Assembly: GCA_965369635.1 (NCBI GenBank)
Contig: CBDURC010000015.1
Span: 1 to 26,267 of the forward strand
Source of the DNA: UBA3071 sp965369635
Lineage (GTDB): Bacteria > Chloroflexota > Anaerolineae > UBA3071
DNA length: 26,267 nucleotides
Reading direction: 5' to 3'
This document shows positions 7,883 through 15,592 of this stretch, one piece after another. The translations under genes were made by a program, and so were the position numbers. Position 1 is the first letter of the stretch; each line of letters begins with the position of its first letter. The notes beneath the pieces are model-generated. The model was not told the origin of the DNA, searched no databases, and saw only the letters and a program-made list of their open reading frames with translations.

Positions 7883-8990
7883 CACACTCATCATCTTCAT
7901 CGACAGTCTGCGCTACGACCAAGCTACGCAGATGGACTTCCTGGGGTCCGTGCCCGAACTGTGCCCTGTGCGCCCTGGCTTCGGCTACAGCGTCAACATC
8001 CACGCCGAGCTCTTTGCCGGCTACCGCCCCGACGAGGTCGGCTACTTCTGCGAATGGATGGTCAACCCCGAGGAATCGCCAGGCCACCGCTGGCGCCGGC
8101 TGCTGCCGCTGCTGGATGTCATCTTCCGCCCCTACGCGCTGAACCGCGGCCTGCAGAGGTTACTGACTCGTGGCTACCGCCCCGATCACATCATGCCCAA
8201 CATCCCACTGCGCCACCTGGACAAGTTCGCCGTGGCTGGTGAGCATATCCTTTCGTCCCGCTTCCCAAGACCCACCCTGTTCAGCGAGCATCCAGGCTTG
8301 CAGGTCCTGCCATACCGTGGAATCGCCCCAAAAGGGTCGCGAGACGAGGCGGTCTCGCGCCGTGCACTGGCGGCGCTGGCGGAACATTCGCAGCTCTTCG
8401 TGCCCCTGCCCGACCTCGACGGCATCGGTCACAACTACGGCGTGGGCTCATGGGAGCACGAGGCGCACCTCACCCGGCTGGACGGCTGGGTGGCGGAACT
8501 GGTGCGGGAGTTCCGACACCGCTACCCGGCCGGACACCTCTTTGTCGTCTCCGACCACGGCATGGTCAACGTCAAAGGTGGCATCCGGTTGGACATCGAG
8601 GAGCGCTGCGGGCGTTCGGGGTTGCACAGCTACCTCTACTTCAGTGACGCGACACTGTTGCGGGTCTGGGTCTGCAACCAAGCGCTGCACCAACCACTGA
8701 CCGAGCTCCTGGGCTCGCTGTCCCGTGGCCACCTGTTGACCAGCGAGGAGCGGCAACACTATGGGCTGACCAATCCAGCCTTCGGCGATTTCATCCTGGT
8801 GCTGGACGAGGGCTATTGCTTCGAGCCCAGCACCTTCGCCCGCCACATCCCCAAGGCCATGCACGGCTATCACCCGAAACTGCCCAGCCAGTGGGGCATC
8901 TTCGCCCATGACGGCCCGCCGCTGGATGGCTCGTCGCCGCAGGAGATGGTGCAGGTCTATCCCCTCCTGCGGGATGCGCTGCGGGAGTGA
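7875..8990 (+). CDS. Alkaline-phosphatase-superfamily hydrolase or transferase (type I phosphodiesterase-like)
   Basis: 371 residues with the full metal-ligand set of the AlkP superfamily in the right order: D10 (FIDSLRYD), candidate nucleophile S39 (GYSVNIHAELFAG), D182 and H186 (PDLDGIGHNYG), D227 and H228 (VVSDHGM), and H333 (MHGYHPK). This pattern resembles nucleotide pyrophosphatase/phosphodiesterases and cofactor-independent phosphoglycerate mutases. There is no signal peptide or membrane segment, so it probably works in the cytoplasm. The start ATG at 7875 overlaps the nucleotidyltransferase gene by 8 bases, which suggests equal production and a shared pathway. Possible roles are removing or moving a phospho-group or nucleotide on a glycan precursor. 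The family call is firm; the substrate is unknown. Confidence 0.85.
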   Translation: MADTLIIFIDSLRYDQATQMDFLGSVPELCPVRPGFGYSVNIHAELFAGYRPDEVGYFCEWMVNPEESPGHRWRRLLPLLDVIFRPYALNRGLQRLLTRGYRPDHIMPNIPLRHLDKFAVAGEHILSSRFPRPTLFSEHPGLQVLPYRGIAPKGSRDEAVSRRALAALAEHSQLFVPLPDLDGIGHNYGVGSWEHEAHLTRLDGWVAELVREFRHRYPAGHLFVVSDHGMVNVKGGIRLDIEERCGRSGLHSYLYFSDATLLRVWVCNQALHQPLTELLGSLSRGHLLTSEERQHYGLTNPAFGDFILVLDEGYCFEPSTFARHIPKAMHGYHPKLPSQWGIFAHDGPPLDGSSPQEMVQVYPLLRDALRE

Positions 8991-8998
8991 GGCCAGTC

Positions 8999-10126
8999 AT
9001 GATCCGTGTGCTGTACATTGACCACGCCGAGGCGCTAGGCGGTGCAGAACACAGTCTGCTGTTGCTGCTCAAGCACCTCGACCGCGAACGGTTCCAGCCA
9101 CTGCTGGCCTGCAACCACGGTCCACTGGCCGAGGCCGCCGTGGCCTTGGACGTGCCCGTCTTCCCCGTGGAGATGCCCAGGATTCGGGGAGAACCGCTGG
9201 GCCCACTGCGGCTGCTGCGCGGTGGTCTGGCCTTGGCCAAGGTCATCCGCCGCCGGCGGGTGGATATCGTGCACAGCAACGTGATGCGAGCCAGCTTCTA
9301 CGCCGCGCTGGCGGCGAAGCTGAGCAGGCAGCCGCTGGTGTGGCACGTCCGTGACATCCATCCGCCGTCCGAACGGTGGTACGCCCGCCTGATGTGCCGA
9401 CTGTCCAGGCGAGTCATCGCCATCTCCCAGGCTGTCGCCGCGCCGCTCCCCTGCCCCGCCAAGGCTGCCGTCGTGTACAACGGCCTCGACCTGGAAGAAT
9501 ACCCGACTGGGCTGGATGGCGCGGCGGTGCGGGCGGAACTGGGATTGCCTGCCAACGCGCCGCTTGCCGGCATCGTCGGGCGGCTACGCGCGTGGAAAGG
9601 ACAGGATCGCTTCCTGCGGGCGGCAGCGATGGTGGCGCAGCAACTGCCCCAGGCGCGCTTCCTCGTCATTGGCGGGAGCATCTTCGCCGGCAGCGAAGCG
9701 TACGAAGCGGGATTACGTCAACTCGCCGTCGAGCTGGGGTTGGCCGAGCGGGTCATCTTCACCGGCCAACGGGAAGACCTGCCGCGGCTGCTGGCCGCAC
9801 TGGATGTGCTTGTCCACTGCTCCGAGGCTGAGCCCTTCGGCCGCGTGCTCATCGAGGGCATGGCCGCTCGTCGTCCCCTGGTAGCTTTCGCCGACGGCGC
9901 GGTGCCCGAGATCGTGCTGCACGGCGAGACGGGCCTGCTGGTGGAGCCGGGAGATGAGCTAGCGCTGGCCGCGGCCATGATCGAGTTGCTGAGCGACCAG
10001 GAGCGCGCCCGCCGCCTGGGTGCCGCGGGCCGCCTCCGCGTCGAGCGGTACTTCACCGCTGCTCAGACCGCCCGTAGCGTGGAAGCCGTGTACAGCCATC
10101 TCCTCGACCTGGGAGGATCAGTGTGA
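8999..10126 (+). CDS. GT4-family glycosyltransferase
   Basis: 375 residues, GT-B fold. The N-terminal loop is VLYIDHAEALGGAEHS. The donor domain begins around residue 193 (LAGIVGRLRAWKGQDRFL) and the EX7E motif has E278 and E286 in EAEPFGRVLIEGMA. The ATG at 8999 is preferred because GGGAG at 8983-8987 lies at a workable distance. An in-frame GTG at 8987 would overlap the upstream stop (GTGA) but has no ribosome-binding site. The 3' end overlaps the GTG start of the second zinc-ribbon methyltransferase by 4 bases. Likely adds one sugar in the glycan chain; donor unknown. Confidence 0.93.
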   Translation: MIRVLYIDHAEALGGAEHSLLLLLKHLDRERFQPLLACNHGPLAEAAVALDVPVFPVEMPRIRGEPLGPLRLLRGGLALAKVIRRRRVDIVHSNVMRASFYAALAAKLSRQPLVWHVRDIHPPSERWYARLMCRLSRRVIAISQAVAAPLPCPAKAAVVYNGLDLEEYPTGLDGAAVRAELGLPANAPLAGIVGRLRAWKGQDRFLRAAAMVAQQLPQARFLVIGGSIFAGSEAYEAGLRQLAVELGLAERVIFTGQREDLPRLLAALDVLVHCSEAEPFGRVLIEGMAARRPLVAFADGAVPEIVLHGETGLLVEPGDELALAAAMIELLSDQERARRLGAAGRLRVERYFTAAQTARSVEAVYSHLLDLGGSV

Positions 10127-11010
10127 ACTCTGAGACGACCAGCAATCTGTGGCAATACGTCAACTGCGCCCTGTGCGGAGCGGATCAGCCGGCGCTGCTG
10201 ACCCACGACTGGCAGACGGTGGCCGGCCAGCGCTACACCTTCAACCTGGTGCGCTGTCGGCTCTGCGGCCTGGTCTACGTCAACCCGCGGTTGAACCGGC
10301 AAGCGCTCACCGGCTCGGTCGGAGGCGGCGCCTGGCGCAGCGCGATCGAACTGCATCGCACCATCTACGAAGCAGGCTGTCGTCGCCTGCGCCCGTTGCT
10401 GCGCAGCGCCAGCGGCGGCAGCCCAACCCTCCTGGACGTGGGCTGCGCCTATGGCGATTTCTTGACCGTGGCGCGAGAACAGGGCTTCGATGTCGTCGGC
10501 GTGGAGATTGACCGCCCCGTGGCCGAGGCCGCCCGCCAGCGCGGCTTCGTCGTGTACGAGGACTTCCTGGAGAAGCTCGCCTTGCCCGGCGAGTCCTTCG
10601 ATGCGGTCACCCTGTGGGACGCGATCGAGCACGTGGGCGACCCCCAAGCGCTGCTGGCGGAAGCGGTGCGCTTGCTTAGGCCAGGCGGCCTCCTGTTCTT
10701 CCACACCGGCAACGCCGCCTTCCAAGTGCCCAAGGGACGTGTCCTGGCCGCCCTGCGCCCCGGCCGAGGGCCGTACAACGCGCCGGTGCAGCACATCTGC
10801 CACTTCTCCACCAGCACCAGTCGGGCGCTGTTGGCGCGAGCAGGCAAGTTCGATCACCTAGAGTTCACCCATCTGGACACCATACGCTACTGGCAGCGGC
10901 GCAAGTACCTGACGATGAAGACGTACAACGAGGCCACCCGCCCGTTGAACCGCTTGGGATTGCCGCTGTGGACTAGCTCCCTGGCTGTGTTGGCACGAAA
11001 GGCAGGATAG
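10123..11010 (+). CDS. Zinc-ribbon class I SAM-dependent methyltransferase (second copy)
   Basis: 295 residues with the same architecture as the protein at 1759-2685. Zinc-ribbon cysteines are C15/C18 and C45/C48, the latter followed by GLVYVNP. The SAM motif is DVGCAYGDF from D105. Motif IV is FDAVTLWDAIEHVGD, and LRPGG comes before strand 5. The GTG start at 10123 is supported by GGGAGG at 10111-10116 and overlaps the upstream TGA. The two methyltransferases share domain order and the C-terminal LARK ending but differ widely in sequence, so they are old paralogues rather than a recent duplication. Likely modifies a sugar hydroxyl or a nucleotide-sugar intermediate of the glycan. Confidence 0.9.
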   Translation: MNSETTSNLWQYVNCALCGADQPALLTHDWQTVAGQRYTFNLVRCRLCGLVYVNPRLNRQALTGSVGGGAWRSAIELHRTIYEAGCRRLRPLLRSASGGSPTLLDVGCAYGDFLTVAREQGFDVVGVEIDRPVAEAARQRGFVVYEDFLEKLALPGESFDAVTLWDAIEHVGDPQALLAEAVRLLRPGGLLFFHTGNAAFQVPKGRVLAALRPGRGPYNAPVQHICHFSTSTSRALLARAGKFDHLEFTHLDTIRYWQRRKYLTMKTYNEATRPLNRLGLPLWTSSLAVLARKAG

Positions 11011-11013
11011 GCT

Positions 11014-12153
11014 GTGCGTATCGGCATTGACGGACGCTACATCCAAGACCATTTCCCCGGCATCGGGCGCTACACCTACAGCCTGATCAGCGCTCTCGCC
11101 CCGCTGGCAACCGACGATACCCTAGTCGTGCTGCATAACCCTGCCCTGCCCAACAGCCGTTACGACCTCGCCGCCCTGACTAGCCACCCCAGCGTCGAAC
11201 TCGCCCGCGTGGACGTTCCCAGCTTCTCCCTGGCCGAACAACTCCGGTTGCCATCTCTGATCTCCGATCTTGCATGTGATGTCTTCCACTCTCCGTATTA
11301 TGTCAAACCCTACTGCCTGCCCGTCCCTTCCATCCTTTCCCTCTACGACGTCATCCCCACCCATTACCCGGCCTACTACTCCAGGCACACTCGCCTGCTC
11401 ATCCGGCTGCTCAAGCGGCTGGCCCTGCGCAGCGCAGCACACTGCCTGGCCATCTCTGAGACCACCAAGGGTGACTTCGTGCGGGAGTACGGCGTCGCCC
11501 CCGAGCGCATCACCGCCATCCCCCTGGCTGCTGACGGCCGCTTCCACCCGGTGGAGCCCGCGGCCGTCGCCGCCATGCGAGAGCGCTACCGACTGCCGCC
11601 CGATTACGTCTTGTACCTGGGGATCAACAAGCCGCACAAGAACCTGGCGCGGTTGGTCGAAGCGTGGAGCAAATCGCAAATGGCAAATGGCAAATCGCAA
11701 CTGCTTCTGGCTGGGCAGGAGGATCCACGCTACTCCCAGGCCAGGCAGCGAGTGAAAGAGTTGAGGCTGGAAGAAGGCGTACGGTCTCTGGGGGATGTGG
11801 GTGAGGCAGACCTGCCCGCCCTGTACAGCGGCGCGGCCGCTTTCGTCTTCCCCTCGCTCTACGAAGGCTTCGGGCTGCCGGTGCTGGAGGCAATGGCCTG
11901 CGGCGTGCCCGTGGCCTGTTCCAACACGTCGAGCCTGCCGGAGATCGTTGGTGACGCAGCGCTGACCTTCGATCCGACAGACGTCGAAGCCATCGCTGCT
12001 GCGCTGAGCCGCCTGCTGGACGATGCTGAACTGCGGGCCGAACTGCGGCAGCTCGGGCTGGAGCGGGCGCGGCATTTCACCTGGACCGAAACCGCACGGC
12101 GCACCTTGGAAGTCTACCGAACCGTCTGCGTTTTGGCAGAGCGCCAGGTATAG
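11014..12153 (+). CDS. GT4-family glycosyltransferase with an in-frame heptamer-repeat insertion
   Basis: 379 residues from the GTG at 11014, three bases after the preceding stop. The N-terminus (MRIGIDGRYIQDHFPGIGRY) is typical of mannosyl- or rhamnosyl-type GT4 enzymes such as those related to WbdA/MtfB. The donor domain starts near residue 203 (YVLYLGINKPHKNLARLV), and the EX7E motif is E284/E292 in YEGFGLPVLEAMACG. Residues 220-229 (KSQMANGKSQ) are encoded by four tandem 7-base units (11671-11698). They sit at the surface turn before the strand LLLAGQEDP, where length is tolerated. The -35 box for the following toxin-antitoxin operon lies inside the last codons. Exact sugar specificity is unknown. 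Confidence 0.92.
   Translation: MRIGIDGRYIQDHFPGIGRYTYSLISALAPLATDDTLVVLHNPALPNSRYDLAALTSHPSVELARVDVPSFSLAEQLRLPSLISDLACDVFHSPYYVKPYCLPVPSILSLYDVIPTHYPAYYSRHTRLLIRLLKRLALRSAAHCLAISETTKGDFVREYGVAPERITAIPLAADGRFHPVEPAAVAAMRERYRLPPDYVLYLGINKPHKNLARLVEAWSKSQMANGKSQLLLAGQEDPRYSQARQRVKELRLEEGVRSLGDVGEADLPALYSGAAAFVFPSLYEGFGLPVLEAMACGVPVACSNTSSLPEIVGDAALTFDPTDVEAIAAALSRLLDDAELRAELRQLGLERARHFTWTETARRTLEVYRTVCVLAERQV
11671..11698 (+). repeat. Four tandem heptamers (AAATSGC) inside a gene
   Basis: The bases read AAATCGC, AAATGGC, AAATGGC, AAATCGC, followed by AA. Because 28 bases is not a multiple of three, the repeat and its flanks together keep the frame open. The encoded residues are KSQMANGKSQ, unlike the rest of the glycosyltransferase. 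Heptamer-register short repeats are known as STRRs in cyanobacteria; here the comparison is by analogy. Confidence 0.85.
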
Positions 12154-12161
12154 GGTATAAT
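12133..12161 (+). promoter_or_regulatory. Sigma-70-type promoter for the MntA/HepT-like pair
   Basis: TTGGCA at 12133-12138 and a perfect TATAAT at 12156-12161 are separated by 17 bases. The -35 box lies within the end of the upstream glycosyltransferase gene. Transcription would start near 12168, about 50 bases before the antitoxin ATG. This is the closest match to consensus that I found in the window. Confidence 0.8.
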
Positions 12162-12220
12162 GACAAAGCAAGAAGGGCAAGCGAAGACCGGAGGGAATGC
12201 AAGAGACAGCGGAGTTGAAT

Positions 12221-12580
12221 ATGGCTTTCGACACTTATCTCCTTGACGAGGCCTTGGCCCGCGGGCGTACCGCCCGCGAAAAGGAGCGCCAAACGGCGCT
12301 GGCCAGCGTGTTGCGCCTCCTTAGGGAACTAGGACCTCAGTATAGCATTCGCAGCGCCTACGTCTTCGGCTCAGTCTGCCGTCCTGGTCGCTTCACCAAA
12401 GACTCCGATGTGGACATCGCCGTCGAACCCATGGATCCCGAACTCTTTTTCGCGGCCATGAGTGCTTTTGCTTTGGCCCTGGGGCGGGAAGTAGACCTGG
12501 TCGAATTGGATAAGTGCCACTTCGCTCACCGCATTCGAGAGGAGGGAATCGAATGGACAGAAACACCCTCACCATCCTAA
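12221..12580 (+). CDS. Minimal nucleotidyltransferase, MntA-like antitoxin
   Basis: 119 residues. The Pol-beta nucleotidyltransferase motif reads FGSVCRPGRFTKDSDVDIAV (G50-S51, D63, D65), with the third acidic residue D92 in REVDLVEL. In MntA antitoxins this fold adds AMP to the HepT toxin and so silences it. The classic spacing is GSX10DXD; here 11 residues separate GS from DVD because of an extra Pro-Gly turn. I chose the ATG at 12221 because GGAG at 12211-12214 lies six bases ahead. The in-frame ATG at 12197 has GGAGG only two bases upstream, too close. The 3' end overlaps the HEPN gene by 28 bases, as usual for such pairs. It probably also represses its own promoter, though this is inference. 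Confidence 0.85.
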   Translation: MAFDTYLLDEALARGRTAREKERQTALASVLRLLRELGPQYSIRSAYVFGSVCRPGRFTKDSDVDIAVEPMDPELFFAAMSAFALALGREVDLVELDKCHFAHRIREEGIEWTETPSPS

Positions 12581-13032
12581 CCTCCGACATTGAGACGCAG
12601 ATGGCCCTCATCGAGACCATCTTTGCCAAGCTGGAGGAGCGTGCGACGGGATTGGAGCCAGATGACGAAGCGAGGCTGGAAAGTGCTGCCTATCGGGTCC
12701 ACAACGTATACAATGCCATTGACGACCTCCTGAACATCGTAGCCGCTCACTTCGAGAACCAGATCGCAGACACAGCGCGTTGGCACACAGCACTTCTGCA
12801 CCGTATGGCCCAAGAAATCACAGGTGTGCGCCCCCCCCTTCTTTCACAGGAAAGTTACCGCCTTCTCAACAGCCTGCGCGGATTCCGCCATTTCTTCCGA
12901 CACGCCTACGCCGTCCCCATAGAGTACGCTCAACTTCAGATCAATCTGGACAAGGCTCAGCGGCTCCGCCCGCTTCTCAGGGAGGACGTGGAACGTTTTC
13001 TGGGACAGTTTCAGTCCCCTCCACCCGATTGA
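12553..13032 (+). CDS. HEPN-domain HepT-like ribonuclease toxin
   Basis: 159 residues, all helical. The HEPN catalytic motif RX4H is visible as R112 and H117 in GFRHFFRHAY, a segment matching the HepT-like group often annotated as ribonuclease toxin HepT-like. HEPN toxins of this type cut RNA (for example at tRNA ends) unless adenylylated by the partner nucleotidyltransferase encoded just upstream. The ATG at 12553 has a strong AGGAGGG at 12540-12546. The longer open frame from a TTG at 12514 is rejected. The pair stands on its own promoter in the middle of the glycan locus, so it is probably a later insertion that stabilises this variable region. Confidence 0.82.
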   Translation: MDRNTLTILTSDIETQMALIETIFAKLEERATGLEPDDEARLESAAYRVHNVYNAIDDLLNIVAAHFENQIADTARWHTALLHRMAQEITGVRPPLLSQESYRLLNSLRGFRHFFRHAYAVPIEYAQLQINLDKAQRLRPLLREDVERFLGQFQSPPPD

Positions 13033-13129
13033 TGGACTACTCTGCTGGCCACGACGCGTTGCACTGGTGTGGTCCGTCTCCCCCTCCTGGTCGCCTCCCT
13101 TTGTGCGGGGGAACGCCGTGTTTGCCCGT

Positions 13130-14245
13130 ATGAACATCCTCCATGTCTACAAAGACTACCACCCTGTGCTGGGGGGCATAGAGAATCACATCAAGTGGAT
13201 GGCCGAAGCGCAGGCCGAGCTGGGCCACGAGGTGACCGTGCTTGTCACCAGCCTCAATCGCCACACCACCGAGAGCGTTGAGAACGGCGTGCGAGTCATC
13301 CGGGCGGCGCGGCTGGCGCTCGTCGCCTCCACACCGCTCAGCTTGAGCTTCCCGCGGCTGCTGCGCGGCCAGCGGCCCGACATCGCCCACCTGCACTTCC
13401 CCTACCCCCTGGGCGAGCTGAGCCAATGGCTGCTGGGCCGGGCACAAAGGACCGTTATCACATACCATTCAGACGTGGTGCGGCAGCGGACTATCCTGCG
13501 CTTCTACGGTCCGTTGCTCCAGCGAGTGCTGCGGCACGCCAATCTCATCATGCCCACGAGCCCTCAGTATATGCAGAGTTCCCCCTACCTGCAGCCATGG
13601 CGCGAGAAATGCCGCGTGGTGCCTCTAGGCATCCCCCTTGCCCCTTTCCTCGCTGACCGCCGGCAAGAAGCGGTCGAGTTACGTCAGAAGTGTGGCGCAC
13701 CCCTCCTCCTCTGCGTGGGTGCCCTGCGCTACTACAAGGGAATTCAGTACCTGATTCAGGCCCTGCCGCAGATCCCCGAGGCGCGACTCATGATTGTGGG
13801 CGAAGGGCCAATGCACGGGGAATGGTACAGGTCGGCCCACCAGGCAAGCGTTGCAGATCGAGTGCATTTTGTGGGGCGGGTGGACGAACCAGCCCTGCCG
13901 GTCTACTATCAGGCTTGCGATCTGTTCGTACTGCCCGCGTGCTTGCGTTCGGAGGCTTTCGGCCTGGCCCAAGTCGAAGCTATGGCCAGTGGTAGGCCGG
14001 TGGTGGGAACGGAACTGGGGACTGGCACGTCGTACGTCAATCGGCATGGAGAGACGGGGCTGGTGGTGCCCCCCCGTGACCCGGCGGCGCTGGCGGAGGC
14101 CGTCAACGAGTTATTGGCCAATGATCGTCGCCGACAAGCGATGGGCCAAGCCGCACGCAGCCGCGCCCAAGCCGAGTTCAGCCTGCCGGTGATGGTGGCG
14201 CGGGTGCTGGCGGTGTACGAGGAGGTGCTGCAGCAGCGAGACTAG
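13130..14245 (+). CDS. GT4-family glycosyltransferase
   Basis: 371 residues. The N-terminal strand and loop are MNILHVYKDYHPVLGGIENH. The donor domain begins around residue 200 (LLLCVGALRYYKGIQYLI), and EX7E is E275/E283 in SEAFGLAQVEAMASG, followed by GTSYVNRHGETGLVVPPRD. This ending is characteristic of a GT4 group common in O-antigen loci. The ATG at 13130 begins right at the first strand; in-frame codons from 13067 encode a Pro/Ser-rich stretch with no family similarity. The 97-base gap from the HEPN gene contains no gene. It has a C-rich and a G-rich patch (around 13078 and 13107) that could pair weakly, but no U-tract follows. Confidence 0.92.
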   Translation: MNILHVYKDYHPVLGGIENHIKWMAEAQAELGHEVTVLVTSLNRHTTESVENGVRVIRAARLALVASTPLSLSFPRLLRGQRPDIAHLHFPYPLGELSQWLLGRAQRTVITYHSDVVRQRTILRFYGPLLQRVLRHANLIMPTSPQYMQSSPYLQPWREKCRVVPLGIPLAPFLADRRQEAVELRQKCGAPLLLCVGALRYYKGIQYLIQALPQIPEARLMIVGEGPMHGEWYRSAHQASVADRVHFVGRVDEPALPVYYQACDLFVLPACLRSEAFGLAQVEAMASGRPVVGTELGTGTSYVNRHGETGLVVPPRDPAALAEAVNELLANDRRRQAMGQAARSRAQAEFSLPVMVARVLAVYEEVLQQRD

Positions 14246-14255
14246 TGCTTCTTCA

Positions 14256-14293
14256 CCAATACCCAATATCTGGTATCTAGTATTGGATATTGG
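14256..14293. repeat. Heptamer-register inverted repeat (hairpin)
   Basis: CCAATACCCAATA at 14256-14268 pairs with TATTGGATATTGG at 14281-14293 with one mismatch, around a 12-base loop. Read in sevens, the 5' arm is CCAATAC, CCAATAT and the following units end in TAT, so the element also has a 7-base register. It lies between two same-strand genes and no U-tract follows, so I do not call it a terminator. It is probably a dispersed short repeat. Confidence 0.8.
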
Positions 14294-14316
14294 CGACAGA
14301 CCGCCGCAGGAAACAC

Positions 14317-15591
14317 ATGAATACCCCTCACCAGCAAGAGATCGAAACCCACTACCGCCACAATTTCGTTGTCAATGTCCTGGACTTCTCCGCCTACACC
14401 ATGGGACTGAGCTTCGCCTCGTTCATGACCATACTGCCGCTGTACGTCAGTCAGCTTACCACATCGACCTTCCTGATCGGGCTGATACCGGCACTGGCGA
14501 ACACCGGCTGGACTCTGCCGCAGCTCTTCACTGCCAACTACGTGGGGCAACTGCCCAGAAAGAAGCCGTACATTCTAGCGATCAGCATCGGCGAGCGGTT
14601 GCCCTTTCTGTTGCTGACGCTCAGCATCATCGGCTGGTCCCAGGCACCGGCGGCACTCTCACTGACGCTGTTCTTCGTCCTCATGGCCGCATACAGCTTC
14701 AGTGGCGGTCTGGTGGGCGTGGCCTGGCAGGACTACATCGCCAAGATCATCCCCTTACGGAAGCGGGGCACCTTCTTCGGTGTTGCCAACTCTCTGGGAG
14801 GTCTCCTGGGGACCGCGGGAGCCTACGCTTCCGCTCTCATCCTGGAACGGTACCCCTTCCCCCGCAACTTCGCCATCTGCTTCCTCATGGCCTTTGCGGC
14901 AGTGAGCCTCTCCTGGATCTTCTTCTCCCTGGGCAAGGAACCAGCCATCGCCAGTGCCAAGCCACCCGTCTCTCAGCGCGAGTACTGGCGCCGTTTGCCG
15001 GCCATCCTGCGTCAAGACAGGAACTTCGTCCTCTACCTGTCTAGCCGGGCAGTCATCATCCTGGGAAGCATGGCGAGCGGGTTTCTCACCGTCTATGCCA
15101 TGAACCGCTTCCAGATGCCCCAGCGGTCGGCAGGGTGGTTCACCGCCGCCCTGCTGGCGGGTCAGGCACTCAGCAACCCCCTGATGGGCCGCCTGGGCGA
15201 TCGGAAAGGCCACAAGCTGGTAATGGAACTCTCAACCATCGCCTCAGCGCTGGCCATGACCTTGGCCCTGACAGCTAGGTCGGCAGTCTGGTTCTATCCT
15301 GTCTTTGGGCTGGTTGGCTTCAGTAGCTCGGGCTGGCTTTCCAGCATAAGCATCACCTACGAGTTCTGTACGCCTGAGGATCGTCCCACCTACATTGGCC
15401 TGACCAGCACACTACTGTGGCCTGTTCTGACTCTGTCTCCCATGCTGGGAGCATGGATCGCCGGTGGACTCGGCTACCGCGAGCTTTTCGCCGCCGCTCT
15501 GGTGGCGAATCTGGCAGGCGGGGCTCTCCTGCGCTGGTCGGTGCAGGACCCCCGCCAAAGGGCCACCGAGACTGAAATCGCTGAAGGCTGA
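14317..15591 (+). CDS. MFS-family transporter
   Basis: 424 residues with about 12 hydrophobic segments (residues 20-45 to 400). The loop signature of the major facilitator superfamily appears between the halves as GRLGDRKGHKLVMEL, the G-x-x-x-D-R-x-G-x-K/R-type motif. The ATG at 14317 has GCAGG just upstream at 14306-14310; an in-frame TTG at 14290 falls within the hairpin repeat and is rejected. It may export a small glycan-related compound or be unrelated to the glycan locus. MFS proteins with this sort of C-terminal half are often annotated only as transporter. Substrate unknown. Confidence 0.87.
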   Translation: MNTPHQQEIETHYRHNFVVNVLDFSAYTMGLSFASFMTILPLYVSQLTTSTFLIGLIPALANTGWTLPQLFTANYVGQLPRKKPYILAISIGERLPFLLLTLSIIGWSQAPAALSLTLFFVLMAAYSFSGGLVGVAWQDYIAKIIPLRKRGTFFGVANSLGGLLGTAGAYASALILERYPFPRNFAICFLMAFAAVSLSWIFFSLGKEPAIASAKPPVSQREYWRRLPAILRQDRNFVLYLSSRAVIILGSMASGFLTVYAMNRFQMPQRSAGWFTAALLAGQALSNPLMGRLGDRKGHKLVMELSTIASALAMTLALTARSAVWFYPVFGLVGFSSSGWLSSISITYEFCTPEDRPTYIGLTSTLLWPVLTLSPMLGAWIAGGLGYRELFAAALVANLAGGALLRWSVQDPRQRATETEIAEG

Positions 15592-15592
15592 T

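Noticed and set aside
10063..10857. A 264-residue minus-strand frame
   Set aside because: Antisense to the zinc-ribbon methyltransferase, whose Cys pairs and SAM motif are clear.
11122..12234. A 370-residue open frame on the minus strand
   Set aside because: It lies wholly opposite a well-supported GT4 gene with intact motifs; its composition (many Gln, Gly, His) is typical of an antisense shadow in GC-rich DNA.
14256..14293. Rho-independent terminator
   Set aside because: The stem is AT-rich and no run of T follows; same-strand genes continue downstream.
14283..15044. A 253-residue plus-strand frame
   Set aside because: Out-of-frame shadow of the MFS transporter gene, lacking any domain.
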